DNA of 64,000 nt from Lysobacteraceae bacterium NML03-0222 (GTDB lineage: Bacteria; Pseudomonadota; Gammaproteobacteria; Xanthomonadales; Xanthomonadaceae). The stretch covers positions 37,077 through 101,076 of the forward strand of contig NWQM01000007.1 in NCBI GenBank assembly GCA_002798195.1, given 5' to 3'. The notes beneath the pieces are model-generated. The model was given only the letters and a program-made list of their open reading frames with translations, searched no databases and was not told the DNA's origin. Below, piece by piece: positions 43,602 through 52,457 of the stretch. How positions within the stretch are numbered: position 1 is the first letter of the stretch; the number at the start of each line of letters is the position of its first letter. The position numbers and the translations under genes were made by a program.

Positions 43602-44152
43602 GCCTGCACCTCGCCCAGCACCGCATTCAATGCCGCAACAATCTCGCAAGGCTCGCTCATTCGACCCAGCCCCTGCTCGCCACAGGCCTGCTCGCCACTG
43701 GCCGGCCCCACCATGGCAAGGCCACGGTTTTGCAGCACAGCGACATTGGCCTGGGTGGCCGGATGCAGCCACATGCGGTGATTCATGGCCGGAGCCGCCA
43801 GTATCGGCGCGGTGCTGGCAAGGCACAGCGTACTGACCAAATCATCGGCCAGCCCATGCGCGAGTTTCGCCAGGGTATTGGCCGTGGCCGGAGCCATCAC
43901 GATGGCATCGGGCCAGCGCGCCAGCTCGATATGCCCCATTGCGGCTTCGGCCTGCGCATCCCACAGACTGCTGCGCACTGGCTGACCACTCAAGGCCTGA
44001 AACGTCGCCGCCCCCACAAACTGCAAGGCCGAAGCGGTCATCGCCACCTGCACCTTGGCGCCGGCCTTGCGCAGCTGGCGGGTCAATTCCGCAGCCTTGT
44101 AGGCGGCCACGCCACCACAGACGCAGAGCAGGATTTTCTTGCCTGAAAGCAT
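43598..44152 (-). CDS. coaC: Phosphopantothenoylcysteine decarboxylase (separate CoaC)
   Basis: 184 residues. Flavoprotein that decarboxylates 4'-phosphopantothenoylcysteine in CoA synthesis. KKILLCVCGGVAAYKAAEL (FMN site), HIELARWPDAIVMAPATANTLAKLA with the active-site His, and APAMNHRMWLHPA are canonical. It stops where CoaB begins. A GTG five codons upstream is possible. Diverges from radC. Confidence 0.92.
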   Translation of the reverse strand: MLSGKKILLCVCGGVAAYKAAELTRQLRKAGAKVQVAMTASALQFVGAATFQALSGQPVRSSLWDAQAEAAMGHIELARWPDAIVMAPATANTLAKLAHGLADDLVSTLCLASTAPILAAPAMNHRMWLHPATQANVAVLQNRGLAMVGPASGEQACGEQGLGRMSEPCEIVAALNAVLGEVQA

Positions 44153-44293
44153 GAGTGGGGCGTTCACGGGATTTAGGCGTTTTCCGGCAATAGGCAGGGC
44201 TATCAGCTTAACCGATGACAGCGATTTTCCGATGCCCGGCCGCCCGGACAGGCTTCAGTCTGAAAGACACAACTCATGTGCCGGAGGCATTCC

Positions 44294-44968
44294 ATGCGTA
44301 TCCATGACTGGCCCGTTGAGGAGCGCCCGCGTGAAAAACTGCTGGCGCGCGGCGCAACCGTGCTGTCCGATGCCGAACTTCTGGCGCTGTTTTTAGGCTC
44401 GGGACTGGCGGGACAGGATGCGGTCAGCACCGCCCGCCTGCTGCTGCGCGAGCACGGCCCGCTGCGCGCCCTGCTGGAGCGCAGCCCCAAAGACATGGCA
44501 AAACTGCCCGGCATCGGCCCTGCGCGCGCCTGTCTCTTGGCCGGCGCGATGGAGCTGTGCAGCCGCCATCTTGCCGCCGCGCTTGCGCGCGGTGAAAGCC
44601 TCAACTCGCCCAGTACCGCCGGGCAGTACTTCAGTCAACGCCTGCGGCATCAAAGCCGCGAGGTGTTTGCCGCATTGTTTCTGGACAGCCGCCATCGCAG
44701 CCTGGGGTTTGAGGAGATGTTCAGCGGCACCCTCGATGGCGCCTCGGTGCATCCGCGCGAGGTGGTGCGCCGCGCACTTATCCATAATGCCGCCGCGGTC
44801 ATCGTCGGCCATAACCATCCCAGCGGTGACGCCACCCCCAGCCAGGCTGACCGGGATTTGACCCGCACCCTGAAGAACGCGCTGGATCTGGTGGAAATCC
44901 GGCTGCTGGATCATTTCATCATCGCCGATGGGCCGCCGCTGTCGATGGCCGAGCGCGGGCTGGTATAA
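44294..44968 (+). CDS. radC: RadC-family JAB/JAMM domain protein
   Basis: 224 residues. N-terminal helix-hairpin-helix (LPGIGPARACLLAGAMEL) and a C-terminal MPN/JAMM domain with VIVGHNHPSGDATPSQAD as the zinc site, preceded by the conserved Glu in GFEEMF-like sequence. The family is annotated as DNA repair but its activity is unproven. A GGAGG site precedes ATG 44294. Located next to coaC as in many gammaproteobacteria. Confidence 0.93.
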   Translation: MRIHDWPVEERPREKLLARGATVLSDAELLALFLGSGLAGQDAVSTARLLLREHGPLRALLERSPKDMAKLPGIGPARACLLAGAMELCSRHLAAALARGESLNSPSTAGQYFSQRLRHQSREVFAALFLDSRHRSLGFEEMFSGTLDGASVHPREVVRRALIHNAAAVIVGHNHPSGDATPSQADRDLTRTLKNALDLVEIRLLDHFIIADGPPLSMAERGLV

Positions 44969-45048
44969 GCGACTGCTCGAAGGTGCCAAGAAACCCGCGC
45001 CAAGCTGGATTAAACTACGCGGTCGCATCATTTGCCCTGAATCTTGTC

Positions 45049-46737
45049 GTGAAAGCCCAGCTCAAGTCTCTGGTCGAACAGGCCATTGCCACCCTTTCTG
45101 CCAACGGTACGCTGCCTGCCGATTTGTCCGTACCGGATTTCGTCATCGAACGCCCGCGCGAAGCCAGCCACGGCGATTTTTCCACCAATGCCGCGATGCT
45201 GCTGGCCAAACCGGCACGCAGCAACCCGCGCGCCGTTGCCCAGGCACTGCTGGATGCGCTGCCGCAAGATGCGCGCATTGCCAAGGCAGAAATTGCAGGC
45301 CCGGGTTTTATCAATTTCCACCTTGCGCCCGATGCTTGGCACTCGGTGGTGAGCACCATCCACGCCCAGGGTGATGCGTTCGGCTGCAATGACAGCGGCC
45401 AGGGGCAGAAGGTCGGGGTGGAATATGTCTCGGCCAACCCCACCGGGCCGCTGCATGTGGGACATGGCCGTGCGGCCGCCATTGGCGACTCCATCGCCCG
45501 CGTGCTGGCAGCCAATGGCTGGCAGGTAGTGCGCGAGTTCTATTACAACGATGCCGGCGTTCAGATTGAAAACCTGGCCAAATCGGTCAAGGCGCGCATC
45601 GACGGCCACAAGCCCGGTGATGATGCCTGGCCTGCCGAAGCCTATAACGGTGATTACATCGCCGATGTCGCCGCGGCCTATCTGCGCGAGGAGTCGGTCG
45701 AAGTCGATGGCCAGACTGTCAGCGGCAGCCAGAACCGTGACGACATGGCAGCCATACGCCGCTTTGCCGTGGCCTGGCTGCGCCGCGAACAAAACGCCGA
45801 CCTTGACGCCTATGCGGTGAAGTTCGACAACTATTTTCTGGAGTCCTCGCTGTATGCCGATGGCAAGGTCGAGGAAACCGTGGCCGAGTTGACCCGTCGC
45901 GGCCATACCTATGAAGAAGGCGGCGCACTGTGGCTGCGCAGCACCGACTTTGGCGATGACAAAGACCGGGTGATGCGCAAATCCGACGGCAGTTATACCT
46001 ATTTCGTGCCGGACGTGGCCTACCACCTCAGCAAATGGCAGCGCGGCTGGCAGCGCGCCATCACCGAACTGGGCGCCGACCATCACGGCTCGCTGGCACG
46101 TGTACGTGCCGGCCTGCAGGCACTGGATGCCGGCATCCCCAAGGGCTATCCGGACTATGTGCTGCACCAGATGGTGACGGTGATGCGCGGCGGCGAGGAG
46201 GTCAAACTCTCCAAACGTGCCGGCAGCTATCTGACCCTGCGCGACTTGATTGAAGAAACCAGCAAAGACGCCGTGCGCTGGTTCCTGATTGCGCGCAAGC
46301 CCGATTCGCAGCTCACCTTCGATATCGACCTTGCCCGCAGCCAGTCCAACGACAACCCGGTGTTCTATGTGCAATACGCCCATGCGCGGGTGCATAGCCT
46401 GCTGCGCCAGGCGAAGGAAAAAGGCTTCGAATTCCGGCCGGAAAACGGCCTTGAAAACCTGGGCAAGCTCCAAGACGAGGCCAGTCTGGCACTGATGATT
46501 GAGCTTTCGCGCTACCCGGAAGTGGTGGCCGCTGCCGCACAGACGCTGGAGCCGCATATCATCGCCCAGTATCTGCGCGAGCTGGCCACCGCCTTCCATA
46601 CCGCCTATCACGCCCAGCCGGTGCTGGTGGAAGATGCCAGCGAGCGCGATGCACGTTTGGCGCTGTGTACCGCAACCGCACAGGTGCTGAAAAACGGCAT
46701 GAACCTGCTGGGTGTGTCCGCACCCGAAAAAATGTAA
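45049..46737 (+). CDS. argS: Arginyl-tRNA synthetase
   Basis: 562 residues from GTG 45049. The Arg-tRNA ligase blocks EYVSANPTGPLHVGHGRAA (HIGH motif), YYNDAGVQIENL, VPDVAYHLSKW, and MVTVMRGGEEVKLSKRAGSYLTL (KMSKS region, here VKLSKRAG) are clear, with the C-terminal DALR domain after about residue 445. The GTG start gives a normal N-terminus (KAQLKSLVEQAIATL); no ATG is suitably placed and the ribosome site is weak. Confidence 0.95.
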   Translation: MKAQLKSLVEQAIATLSANGTLPADLSVPDFVIERPREASHGDFSTNAAMLLAKPARSNPRAVAQALLDALPQDARIAKAEIAGPGFINFHLAPDAWHSVVSTIHAQGDAFGCNDSGQGQKVGVEYVSANPTGPLHVGHGRAAAIGDSIARVLAANGWQVVREFYYNDAGVQIENLAKSVKARIDGHKPGDDAWPAEAYNGDYIADVAAAYLREESVEVDGQTVSGSQNRDDMAAIRRFAVAWLRREQNADLDAYAVKFDNYFLESSLYADGKVEETVAELTRRGHTYEEGGALWLRSTDFGDDKDRVMRKSDGSYTYFVPDVAYHLSKWQRGWQRAITELGADHHGSLARVRAGLQALDAGIPKGYPDYVLHQMVTVMRGGEEVKLSKRAGSYLTLRDLIEETSKDAVRWFLIARKPDSQLTFDIDLARSQSNDNPVFYVQYAHARVHSLLRQAKEKGFEFRPENGLENLGKLQDEASLALMIELSRYPEVVAAAAQTLEPHIIAQYLRELATAFHTAYHAQPVLVEDASERDARLALCTATAQVLKNGMNLLGVSAPEKM

Positions 46738-46750
46738 CCGGAGATATCCA

Positions 46751-47749
46751 ATGGCCGCACGTCGCGGAAAATCCCAGGCACGACGCAGCAGCGCCCGGCA
46801 AAGCGGCATGCCCGGCTGGGCATGGCTGTTGATTGGCGTTTTGCTGACCATCGTGGTCATCCTGCTGGCGCCACGCTTTTTAGGCACCTACAAAGAAGGC
46901 AATACCGGCTTTTTCAGCCTCGGCAACACCTCATCCACACCAGAGCCACTACCGCAGCCGGACGCATCCAGTACGCCCGCCTTTGAGCCGGCACCGGCAA
47001 CGCCGCCCAAGCGTCAGCCGCAGAGTGCGCCTGCGCATCAAGAGCCGCCCAAAACGCGCGACTTCGATTTTTACGAAGTACTGCCCAATGAAGAGGTCGC
47101 CCTGACCGATGCACAACTGGCTGCCATCCAGCGCGAGGAAACACGCCGCCGCGAAGAAGCAGCGCGTCGTCGTGAACAGGCCGCTACCACGGCCAGCCCA
47201 ACGCCCGCCCCATCAGCAGCTGCAGCAAGCGATGGCGCTGCCGCACAAGCGGCTGACGCCCAGGCACGCGCCGTCGCGGCCGCAGCCAATACACCACTAC
47301 CCCGCCCGCTGCCTGAAGCAACCGCAGCTGCACCGACAAGGCGCACCGCCACGCCTGCGCCCACAGCAGTTTCCGCACCCGCTGCCAAAGCCCCAGCCAC
47401 GCGCACGCCACCGGTGACAACGCCCTCTGCGGCCACGCCGCCGAAACCGGCCAGCACAGCTGCAACCTCCACACCGGCCGCCGCCGCCAACGCCGCCACA
47501 CAAGCTGCCGCACGCAGCGCCCCCTATATCGTGCAGGCGGGCGCCTTTGCCGCCAGCGGCGATGCCGAAGCCGCCAAGGCCAGAATCGCGCTGCTGGGTC
47601 TGAACGCTCGTGTGGAATCGGCGCAAATCAATGGTAAAACCGTGTACCGGGTGCGCATGGGGCCTTACGGCTCTGCCGCCGAAGCGGCTGACGCCAAACA
47701 AAAACTGGAAAGTGGCGGCGTGCAGGCAATGACCCTGCAGGTCAAATAA
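46751..47749 (+). CDS. SPOR-domain membrane protein (FtsN-like)
   Basis: 332 residues. Basic cytoplasmic N-terminus, one TM helix (about 22-40), a long periplasmic linker extremely rich in Ala/Pro/Thr (about 60-255), and a C-terminal SPOR domain (YIVQAGAFAASGDAEAAKARI to the end) that binds denuded septal peptidoglycan. This architecture is that of FtsN and DedD cell-division proteins. GGAG site eleven bases upstream; 13 bp after argS, a common neighbour of ftsN. Confidence 0.9.
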   Translation: MAARRGKSQARRSSARQSGMPGWAWLLIGVLLTIVVILLAPRFLGTYKEGNTGFFSLGNTSSTPEPLPQPDASSTPAFEPAPATPPKRQPQSAPAHQEPPKTRDFDFYEVLPNEEVALTDAQLAAIQREETRRREEAARRREQAATTASPTPAPSAAAASDGAAAQAADAQARAVAAAANTPLPRPLPEATAAAPTRRTATPAPTAVSAPAAKAPATRTPPVTTPSAATPPKPASTAATSTPAAAANAATQAAARSAPYIVQAGAFAASGDAEAAKARIALLGLNARVESAQINGKTVYRVRMGPYGSAAEAADAKQKLESGGVQAMTLQVK

Positions 47750-47804
47750 CCTTGAATCCACATCACTCGGGCGTGCCACGGCACGCCCAAACTTTATTGA
47801 TTGC

Positions 47805-48881
47805 TCAACGGCGAAAACGCCTGCGTCCGCGTCCGCCCGCCGCATTCTCGGCCTGACGTTGCGCCAGAGTATCCGCCGCCGCGGCCAGCTCATTGCGCAG
47901 CTTCAGATAATTGGCAAAGCGCGCCGGCTCCAATGCCCCGCACGCCACCGCCGCCTGCAAAGCACAGCCAGGCTCTTGGTCATGGCGGCAATCCCGGAAC
48001 CGGCACTGCCCGGCCAGTTCGGCGATATCGGCAAACGCAGCGGCATCCAGCTGCTCCTCGCCAGTGGGCTTGAGCTCGCGCATCCCCGGCGTATCAATCA
48101 GACAGGCACCACCGGGCAAACTCAGCAATGCCCGGTAAGTGGTGGTATGCCGGCCACGGGCATCATGCGCGCGCACCGCACCGGTACGCATCCGCGCCTC
48201 GCCCAGCAAGGTATTGCTCAGAGTGGATTTGCCCGCACCGGATGAGCCGACCAGCACTACGGTACGCCCCGCCGTCAGCCATGGCGCCAGCACCCTCACA
48301 CTGTTGGCATCGCGTGCATTGATGCTGCACACGGCAATCGCTTGTGCCGCCAATGCAGCCAAAGCCTCACGCGCTGCCGGCGCATCGGCTGCAATGTCCT
48401 GCTTGGTCAGCACCACCACCGGCTCAACCCCACCGCCCTTGAGCAATAGCAAATAGCGCTCGATGCGACGCGGATTGAAATCTGCATCCAAGCCAGTCAC
48501 CACGAATGCAGTATCGACATTGGCAGCAATCAGCTGCTGCTTGTAATGCTCGCCCGCCGCCGCACGTTTGATGGTGCTCCAGCGCGGCAGCAAGGCTACG
48601 ATGCGCGGCTTTTCTGCACTGTCCTCGATCAGCACCCAGTCACCGACTGCGGCGCGGCTGGCCGGGTCGCAGCGCGGCCTGACCCATTCGGGCAGGGACT
48701 CCACGGTTTGCGCATCTGTGGCATGTTCGGCCACCACATAGCCGGAGCGGTGCTGCGCAATCACCCGCGCCGGGCGTGCCGCAGGGTGCGCCGCACATAA
48801 TGCCTGCCAATCCTCAGGCAACGACAGCGGCCAGCCAATCGCCGTCAAACAGGCTTGATTAAGGCAGATCGCTTGCTTCAC
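47805..48881 (-). CDS. rsgA: Ribosome biogenesis GTPase RsgA
   Basis: 358 residues from GTG 48881. OB-fold (about 50-115), circularly permuted GTPase with G4 VVLTKQD before G1 VGSSGAGKSTL and G3 DTPGMREL, then the zinc motif CRFRDCRHDQEPGC. Matures the 30S subunit. The GTG overlaps the erpA stop (GTGA), so it is coupled; a TTG seven codons earlier would overlap more. Confidence 0.94.
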   Translation of the reverse strand: MKQAICLNQACLTAIGWPLSLPEDWQALCAAHPAARPARVIAQHRSGYVVAEHATDAQTVESLPEWVRPRCDPASRAAVGDWVLIEDSAEKPRIVALLPRWSTIKRAAAGEHYKQQLIAANVDTAFVVTGLDADFNPRRIERYLLLLKGGGVEPVVVLTKQDIAADAPAAREALAALAAQAIAVCSINARDANSVRVLAPWLTAGRTVVLVGSSGAGKSTLSNTLLGEARMRTGAVRAHDARGRHTTTYRALLSLPGGACLIDTPGMRELKPTGEEQLDAAAFADIAELAGQCRFRDCRHDQEPGCALQAAVACGALEPARFANYLKLRNELAAAADTLAQRQAENAAGGRGRRRFRR

Positions 48882-49255
48882 ACCGTAAATGATGAGCCGC
48901 AACCGCAGGTGGTCTTGGCATTGGGATTACGGATGGAAAACTGCGCCCCGTGCAGCGACTCGGTGTAATCCACCGTGGCGCCCATCAGATACTGAAGGCT
49001 GAGCGGGTCGACCAACAACACTACGCCATCGGTCACCACCGCCAAATCATCCTCGGCCTGGTTTTCGTCAAACTCAAAGCCATACTGAAAGCCCGAGCAA
49101 CCGCCCCCCTGGATATAGACGCGCAGTTTCAGCGCCTGATTGCCCTCCTCGGCAATCAGCTCGCGCACCTTGCTGGCGGCCGCCTGGGTGAAGTTGAGTG
49201 GCGCTTCAAGCTGTTGATAGCCGGGCGCATTCTGGTCAAGGCTGTGGTTTTCCAT
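48878..49255 (-). CDS. erpA: Iron-sulfur cluster insertion protein ErpA
   Basis: 125 residues, A-type carrier. The three cluster cysteines are in GGGCSGFQYGF and the C-terminal TTCGCGSSF. Delivers Fe-S clusters to apo-enzymes including those for isoprenoid synthesis. Coupled to the downstream rsgA. An alternative start two codons upstream exists. Confidence 0.93.
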   Translation of the reverse strand: MENHSLDQNAPGYQQLEAPLNFTQAAASKVRELIAEEGNQALKLRVYIQGGGCSGFQYGFEFDENQAEDDLAVVTDGVVLLVDPLSLQYLMGATVDYTESLHGAQFSIRNPNAKTTCGCGSSFTV

Positions 49256-49347
49256 GCGCAAAGCATGGGGCTTGCAGGCATCAGGTTCAAGCCCGGCCGA
49301 ATCGGGCTATAGTGCGCACCAATACAGCCCCGACTTGGGAGTGCCTC

Positions 49348-49971
49348 ATGGATGTGTCATCCGCGCATGTTTTTGCCGCTGGCGTGCTGCTGGCCTGGCT
49401 GGCTGGGATTCGCGTTTATCTGACCGTATTCGGGGTCGGCATTGCCGGCACGATGGGCTGGGTGGAATTGCCCGAGGCGCTCGCCGCCACCCAGTCTCCA
49501 TGGGTGTTGGGCGTTTCCGGCATCCTGGCGCTGATGGAATTCTTTGCCGACAAAATCCCCGGTGTGGACAGCATCTGGGACTTGCTGCAAACCCTGGCGC
49601 GCATTCCTGCGGGCGCCTTTCTGGCCGCCGCAGCCATTTCACCCGATGGCGAACTGGGCACAGGCATGCTGGCCGCAGGGGCAGGCGTCACGCTTACCAG
49701 CCATTTCCTGAAAACCGGCTCGCGCGCCATCATCAATACCTCACCCGAGCCTGCCAGCAACTGGACCGCCTCGTTTGGTGAAGACATCCTCACCGCAGGC
49801 TCGCTGGCGCTTGCCATCTTCAACCCCTGGGTAGCGCTGGTTATCGTGCTCATCATCAGCCTGACCTTCAGCTTTGTGCTCTGGTGGCTGGGTCGCAAGG
49901 CTCTGCGTGGCTTGCGCTGGCTAAAGGGCAAAAGTGTCAGCCCACCGCCGCCCAGCACAAGCCCGCACTAA
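49348..49971 (+). CDS. DUF4126 family membrane protein
   Basis: 207 residues with about five membrane helices. The stretch LAGIRVYLTVFGVGIAG, LMEFFADKIPGVDSIWD and ASFGEDILTAGSLALAIFNPWVAL are typical of DUF4126. Function unknown. GGGAG site before ATG 49348. Its stop overlaps that of the convergent rppH by four bases. Confidence 0.85.
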   Translation: MDVSSAHVFAAGVLLAWLAGIRVYLTVFGVGIAGTMGWVELPEALAATQSPWVLGVSGILALMEFFADKIPGVDSIWDLLQTLARIPAGAFLAAAAISPDGELGTGMLAAGAGVTLTSHFLKTGSRAIINTSPEPASNWTASFGEDILTAGSLALAIFNPWVALVIVLIISLTFSFVLWWLGRKALRGLRWLKGKSVSPPPPSTSPH

Positions 49972-50546
49972 CCTTCACGCCTGCCAGACACGATGATGCG
50001 CCGGTACTGGCTACGCCGAGCGCCGAGGCTACGCACCTCGACACTGGGGGGCGGAATCACCCCCTGCCCAACCACCCCGCGCGCCAATGGAGCGAAGTGT
50101 TGCAGCGCACGCGAATACACATTGCGCTTGAACATCACTACATTCTCCACCGGATACCAAAAATCCACCCAGCGCCAATGGTCAAATTCGGGATGCTCGG
50201 TCAAATCCAGCCGCACATCGCCTTCACTGCCTTTCATCTGCAGCAAAAACCACACCTGCTTCTGGCCGATGCATACCAGCCGGTCACGACTGCGCACCGC
50301 GCGCGCCGGCAAGCGATAACGCAGCCAGCCAGGCGTGGCTCCCAACACCTCGACATGCTCGGGCAACAGACCGGTTTCCTCACGCAGCTCACGGTACATC
50401 GCCTCCAACGGCGTCTCGTCAGAGTTCATCCCGCCCTGCGGGAACTGCCACCCGTCCCGGCGTATCCTGCGCGCCCAGAACACCCGACCATCCGGGTGCA
50501 TCAGCACGATGCCCACATTGGGGCGATAACCGTCCGGATCAATCAC
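49968..50546 (-). CDS. rppH: RNA pyrophosphohydrolase
   Basis: 192 residues. Removes pyrophosphate from the 5' end of mRNA, starting decay. The Nudix box GGMNSDETPLEAMYRELREETGL spans about 39-61; DGYRPNVGIVLMHPDGRVFWARR and the WRWVDFWYPVENVVMFKR block are RppH/NudH-specific. Convergent with the DUF4126 gene. Confidence 0.95.
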   Translation of the reverse strand: MIDPDGYRPNVGIVLMHPDGRVFWARRIRRDGWQFPQGGMNSDETPLEAMYRELREETGLLPEHVEVLGATPGWLRYRLPARAVRSRDRLVCIGQKQVWFLLQMKGSEGDVRLDLTEHPEFDHWRWVDFWYPVENVVMFKRNVYSRALQHFAPLARGVVGQGVIPPPSVEVRSLGARRSQYRRIIVSGRREG

Positions 50547-50670
50547 GACACGGACTCCTGAAAATGTTTGGGGTCAAACCCCGCTGACCTCGAATGTGCC
50601 ACGCATACGCCAACACGGCAAGCCCATCTGCGAAACTTTCCTCGGCGACGCAAAAATCTTCTCACAGCCA

Positions 50671-50699
50671 TTGACATCACCGCACAGACATTGCAGAAT
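50671..50699 (+). promoter_or_regulatory. Sigma70-type promoter of tRNA-Met
   Basis: TTGACA (50671-50676), 17-bp spacer, CAGAAT (50694-50699), placing the start near 50706, about 27 bases before the tRNA. The GC-rich stretch after the -10 element suits a stringently controlled stable-RNA promoter. Confidence 0.7.
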
Positions 50700-50732
50700 C
50701 CCTCGCTCTCCGCCCAGCGCGGATGAGTCTAT

Positions 50733-50809
50733 GGCTATGTAGCTCAGACGGTTAGAGCGCGAGACTCATAATCCCGAGGTCGGTGGTTCGATTCCACCCA
50801 TAGCCACCA
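50733..50809 (+). tRNA. Elongator tRNA-Met (anticodon CAU), integration site
   Basis: 77 nt with encoded CCA. Acceptor GGCTATG pairs with CATAGCC; D-arm GCTC/GAGC; anticodon loop CTCATAA; T-loop GGTTCGATTCC. The sequence resembles elongator Met rather than initiator (Watson-Crick first acceptor pair). A tRNA-Ile reading through modified CAU is the alternative. The gene is intact although an integrase lies immediately downstream, as expected for integration at the tRNA 3' end. Confidence 0.93.
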
Positions 50810-50817
50810 AATACACG

Positions 50818-50901
50818 TCCCAAGAAGGCCAGAAACCCCAATCAAATCAAGGGTTTTGGCCTTTTTCATTGGTGCATATCGTCCCAAGTCGTGCCATTGA
50901 A
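50818..50901 (+). repeat. 84-bp direct repeat, copy 1 (contains a terminator)
   Basis: Starts 8 bp past the tRNA. Matches 58598-58681 at 81 of 84 positions. It includes a terminator-like hairpin at 50825-50866: AAGGCCAGAAACCC pairs with GGGTTTTGGCCTT and runs into TTTTT, so it can end the tRNA transcript and insulate the integrase. The rest (GGTGCATATCGTCCCAAG...) has no obvious structure. Confidence 0.9.
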
Positions 50902-50913
50902 TCCCGTGATAAA

Positions 50914-50964
50914 TGGGGGCAACATTGGGGGCAACTGACAGACCAGCCAAAAAAGTTGCCCCCA
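50914..50964 (+). promoter_or_regulatory. Integrase arm-type sites, left end
   Basis: The decamer TGGGGGCAAC occurs at 50914-50923 and 50926-50935 (12-bp pitch) and inverted as GTTGCCCCCA at 50955-50964, the latter ending two bases before the integrase ATG. The same decamer pair recurs at the right end of the element (58497-58518). The arrangement fits binding sites for the integrase N-terminal arm-binding domain, which would also let the protein repress its own gene. Confidence 0.65.
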
Positions 50965-50965
50965 A

Positions 50966-52204
50966 ATGCTGACCGATACCGCGATACGCAAGGCGAAGCC
51001 GAAAGCCAAGGCTTACAAGCTGGCTGATGCTGGGGGGCTATATCTGGAAGTTGCCCCCGCTGGCGGCAAATGGTGGCGCTTGAAGTATCGCTACGGGGGG
51101 AAAGAAAAGCGCATAAGCCTTGGCACTTACCCGGAAACCTCCCTGGCCGATGCCAGAGTCAAGCGGGAGGAAGCCAAGAAGCTACTGAAAGACGGTATCG
51201 ACCCCGGGCAACAGCGCAAGGCGGAAAAGCTGGCCGGGGCAGAGCGGGCGGCAAACACCTTTGAGGCGCTGGCCTTGGAGTGGCTGGAGGTGAAGCGCAG
51301 CGAGTGGATGCCAAGCCACCACGAGAAGCAAGCCGGGCGCTTGCGGCAGGCGTTCCCTTGGATTGGACACAAGGCCATCGCTGATATTGGCATTACCGAC
51401 CTTCGCCCCATGCTGGAGCACCTGAAGCGGCAGGGCGCGACTGACCAAACCCGGCGCATCATTCAAAACGTGGCCAGCGTGTTCGACTACGCCATCACGC
51501 TTGAGAAGGCCGAACGCAACCCGGCGCGCGACTTGCTGCCTGCCGTCCCCAAGCATCACAAGAAGAACTTCCCGGCCATCAAAGACCCGGCGCGCGTGGG
51601 TGAGTTGCTGCGCGCCATAGACAGCTTTCAGGGGAGCTTCCCGGTTGCCTGCGCTTTGCAGCTTGCCCCGTTGTGGTTTTGCAGGCCGGGCGAGCTGCGG
51701 GCGGCAGAATGGGCGCATATCGACCTTGAGGGCGAACACCCGACCTATACCGTGCCAGCGGCCAAGCGGAAGCTACGCAAAGCCCAGAAGGAGGCACAGG
51801 ACACGCCGCCGCATATCGTGCCCCTGTCACGGCAGGCAGTAGCCATCCTGCAAACACTGCACCCACTGACCGGGCGTGGCCGCTACCTGTTTCCCGGCGC
51901 GCGCGACCCCGGGCGCTGCCTGTCCGATGCCGCACTGAATGCAGCACTGGCAAACCTTGGCTTCAAGGGCGAGATGGTGGCGCACGGCTTCCGGCATATG
52001 GCCTCTACCCTGCTGCACGAGATGGGCTTTTCATCCGATGCCATCGAAGCGCAGCTATCGCACAAGACCCCGGGCGTGCGTGGCGTGTACAACAAAGCGC
52101 AATACCTGCCGGAGCGCCGCAAGATGATGCAGGCATGGGCGGATTATCTGGACAGCCTGCGGGCAGGGGTGGGTAACGTGGTGGCGTTCAAGCGCAGCGC
52201 CTGA
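50966..52204 (+). CDS. int: P4-type tyrosine integrase
   Basis: 412 residues. N-terminal DUF4102 arm-binding domain (MLTDTAIRKAKPKAKAYKLADAGGLYLEV, about 1-90), SAM-like core-binding domain (about 100-190), and the catalytic domain with Arg in GELRAAEW, H-x-x-R in HGFRHMAS, a late His in LSHKTPG and nucleophile Tyr375 in GVYNKAQ. Catalyses site-specific insertion and excision at the tRNA-Met gene. Appears intact. Confidence 0.95.
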   Translation: MLTDTAIRKAKPKAKAYKLADAGGLYLEVAPAGGKWWRLKYRYGGKEKRISLGTYPETSLADARVKREEAKKLLKDGIDPGQQRKAEKLAGAERAANTFEALALEWLEVKRSEWMPSHHEKQAGRLRQAFPWIGHKAIADIGITDLRPMLEHLKRQGATDQTRRIIQNVASVFDYAITLEKAERNPARDLLPAVPKHHKKNFPAIKDPARVGELLRAIDSFQGSFPVACALQLAPLWFCRPGELRAAEWAHIDLEGEHPTYTVPAAKRKLRKAQKEAQDTPPHIVPLSRQAVAILQTLHPLTGRGRYLFPGARDPGRCLSDAALNAALANLGFKGEMVAHGFRHMASTLLHEMGFSSDAIEAQLSHKTPGVRGVYNKAQYLPERRKMMQAWADYLDSLRAGVGNVVAFKRSA

Positions 52205-52294
52205 AGCGTTGCACAGTTGCGCGCGTAATCCATCACCGGCATGGCCTGCCGTTGTCACTCATGACAACAGAGCGCAAATTTGCGTTTAGCTTGG

Positions 52295-52320
52295 AAAACA
52301 AGGGCTTGCCGCCTGTTTTT
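52295..52320 (+). terminator. Probable terminator after integrase
   Basis: AAAACAAGG and CCTGTTTTT pair with one bulge around an eight-base loop, ending in T5, 90 bp past the integrase stop. The stretch 52205-52457 otherwise holds only a GCAAATTTGC palindrome (52273-52282) and no gene. Confidence 0.5.
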
Positions 52321-52457
52321 CCGTGACCATCGCGCGCGCGGGAATCTTTTCAACTGGCTGAATTTTCAGCCCGTCGAATGCTCGAGGCCATCGCGCGCGG
52401 GTGTCGAGAACGCCCCTTGGCTGCTACACAAAAAAATGTAGCCCTAGAATCAGCGGG

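Noticed and set aside
45028..46887. Minus-strand open frame of about 619 codons
   Set aside because: Exactly antisense to argS, which is unambiguous; no start signal or domain.
50733..50809. Reading the CAU tRNA as initiator tRNA-fMet
   Set aside because: The first acceptor base pair is Watson-Crick G-C, whereas bacterial initiators carry a mismatch there; elongator Met fits better.
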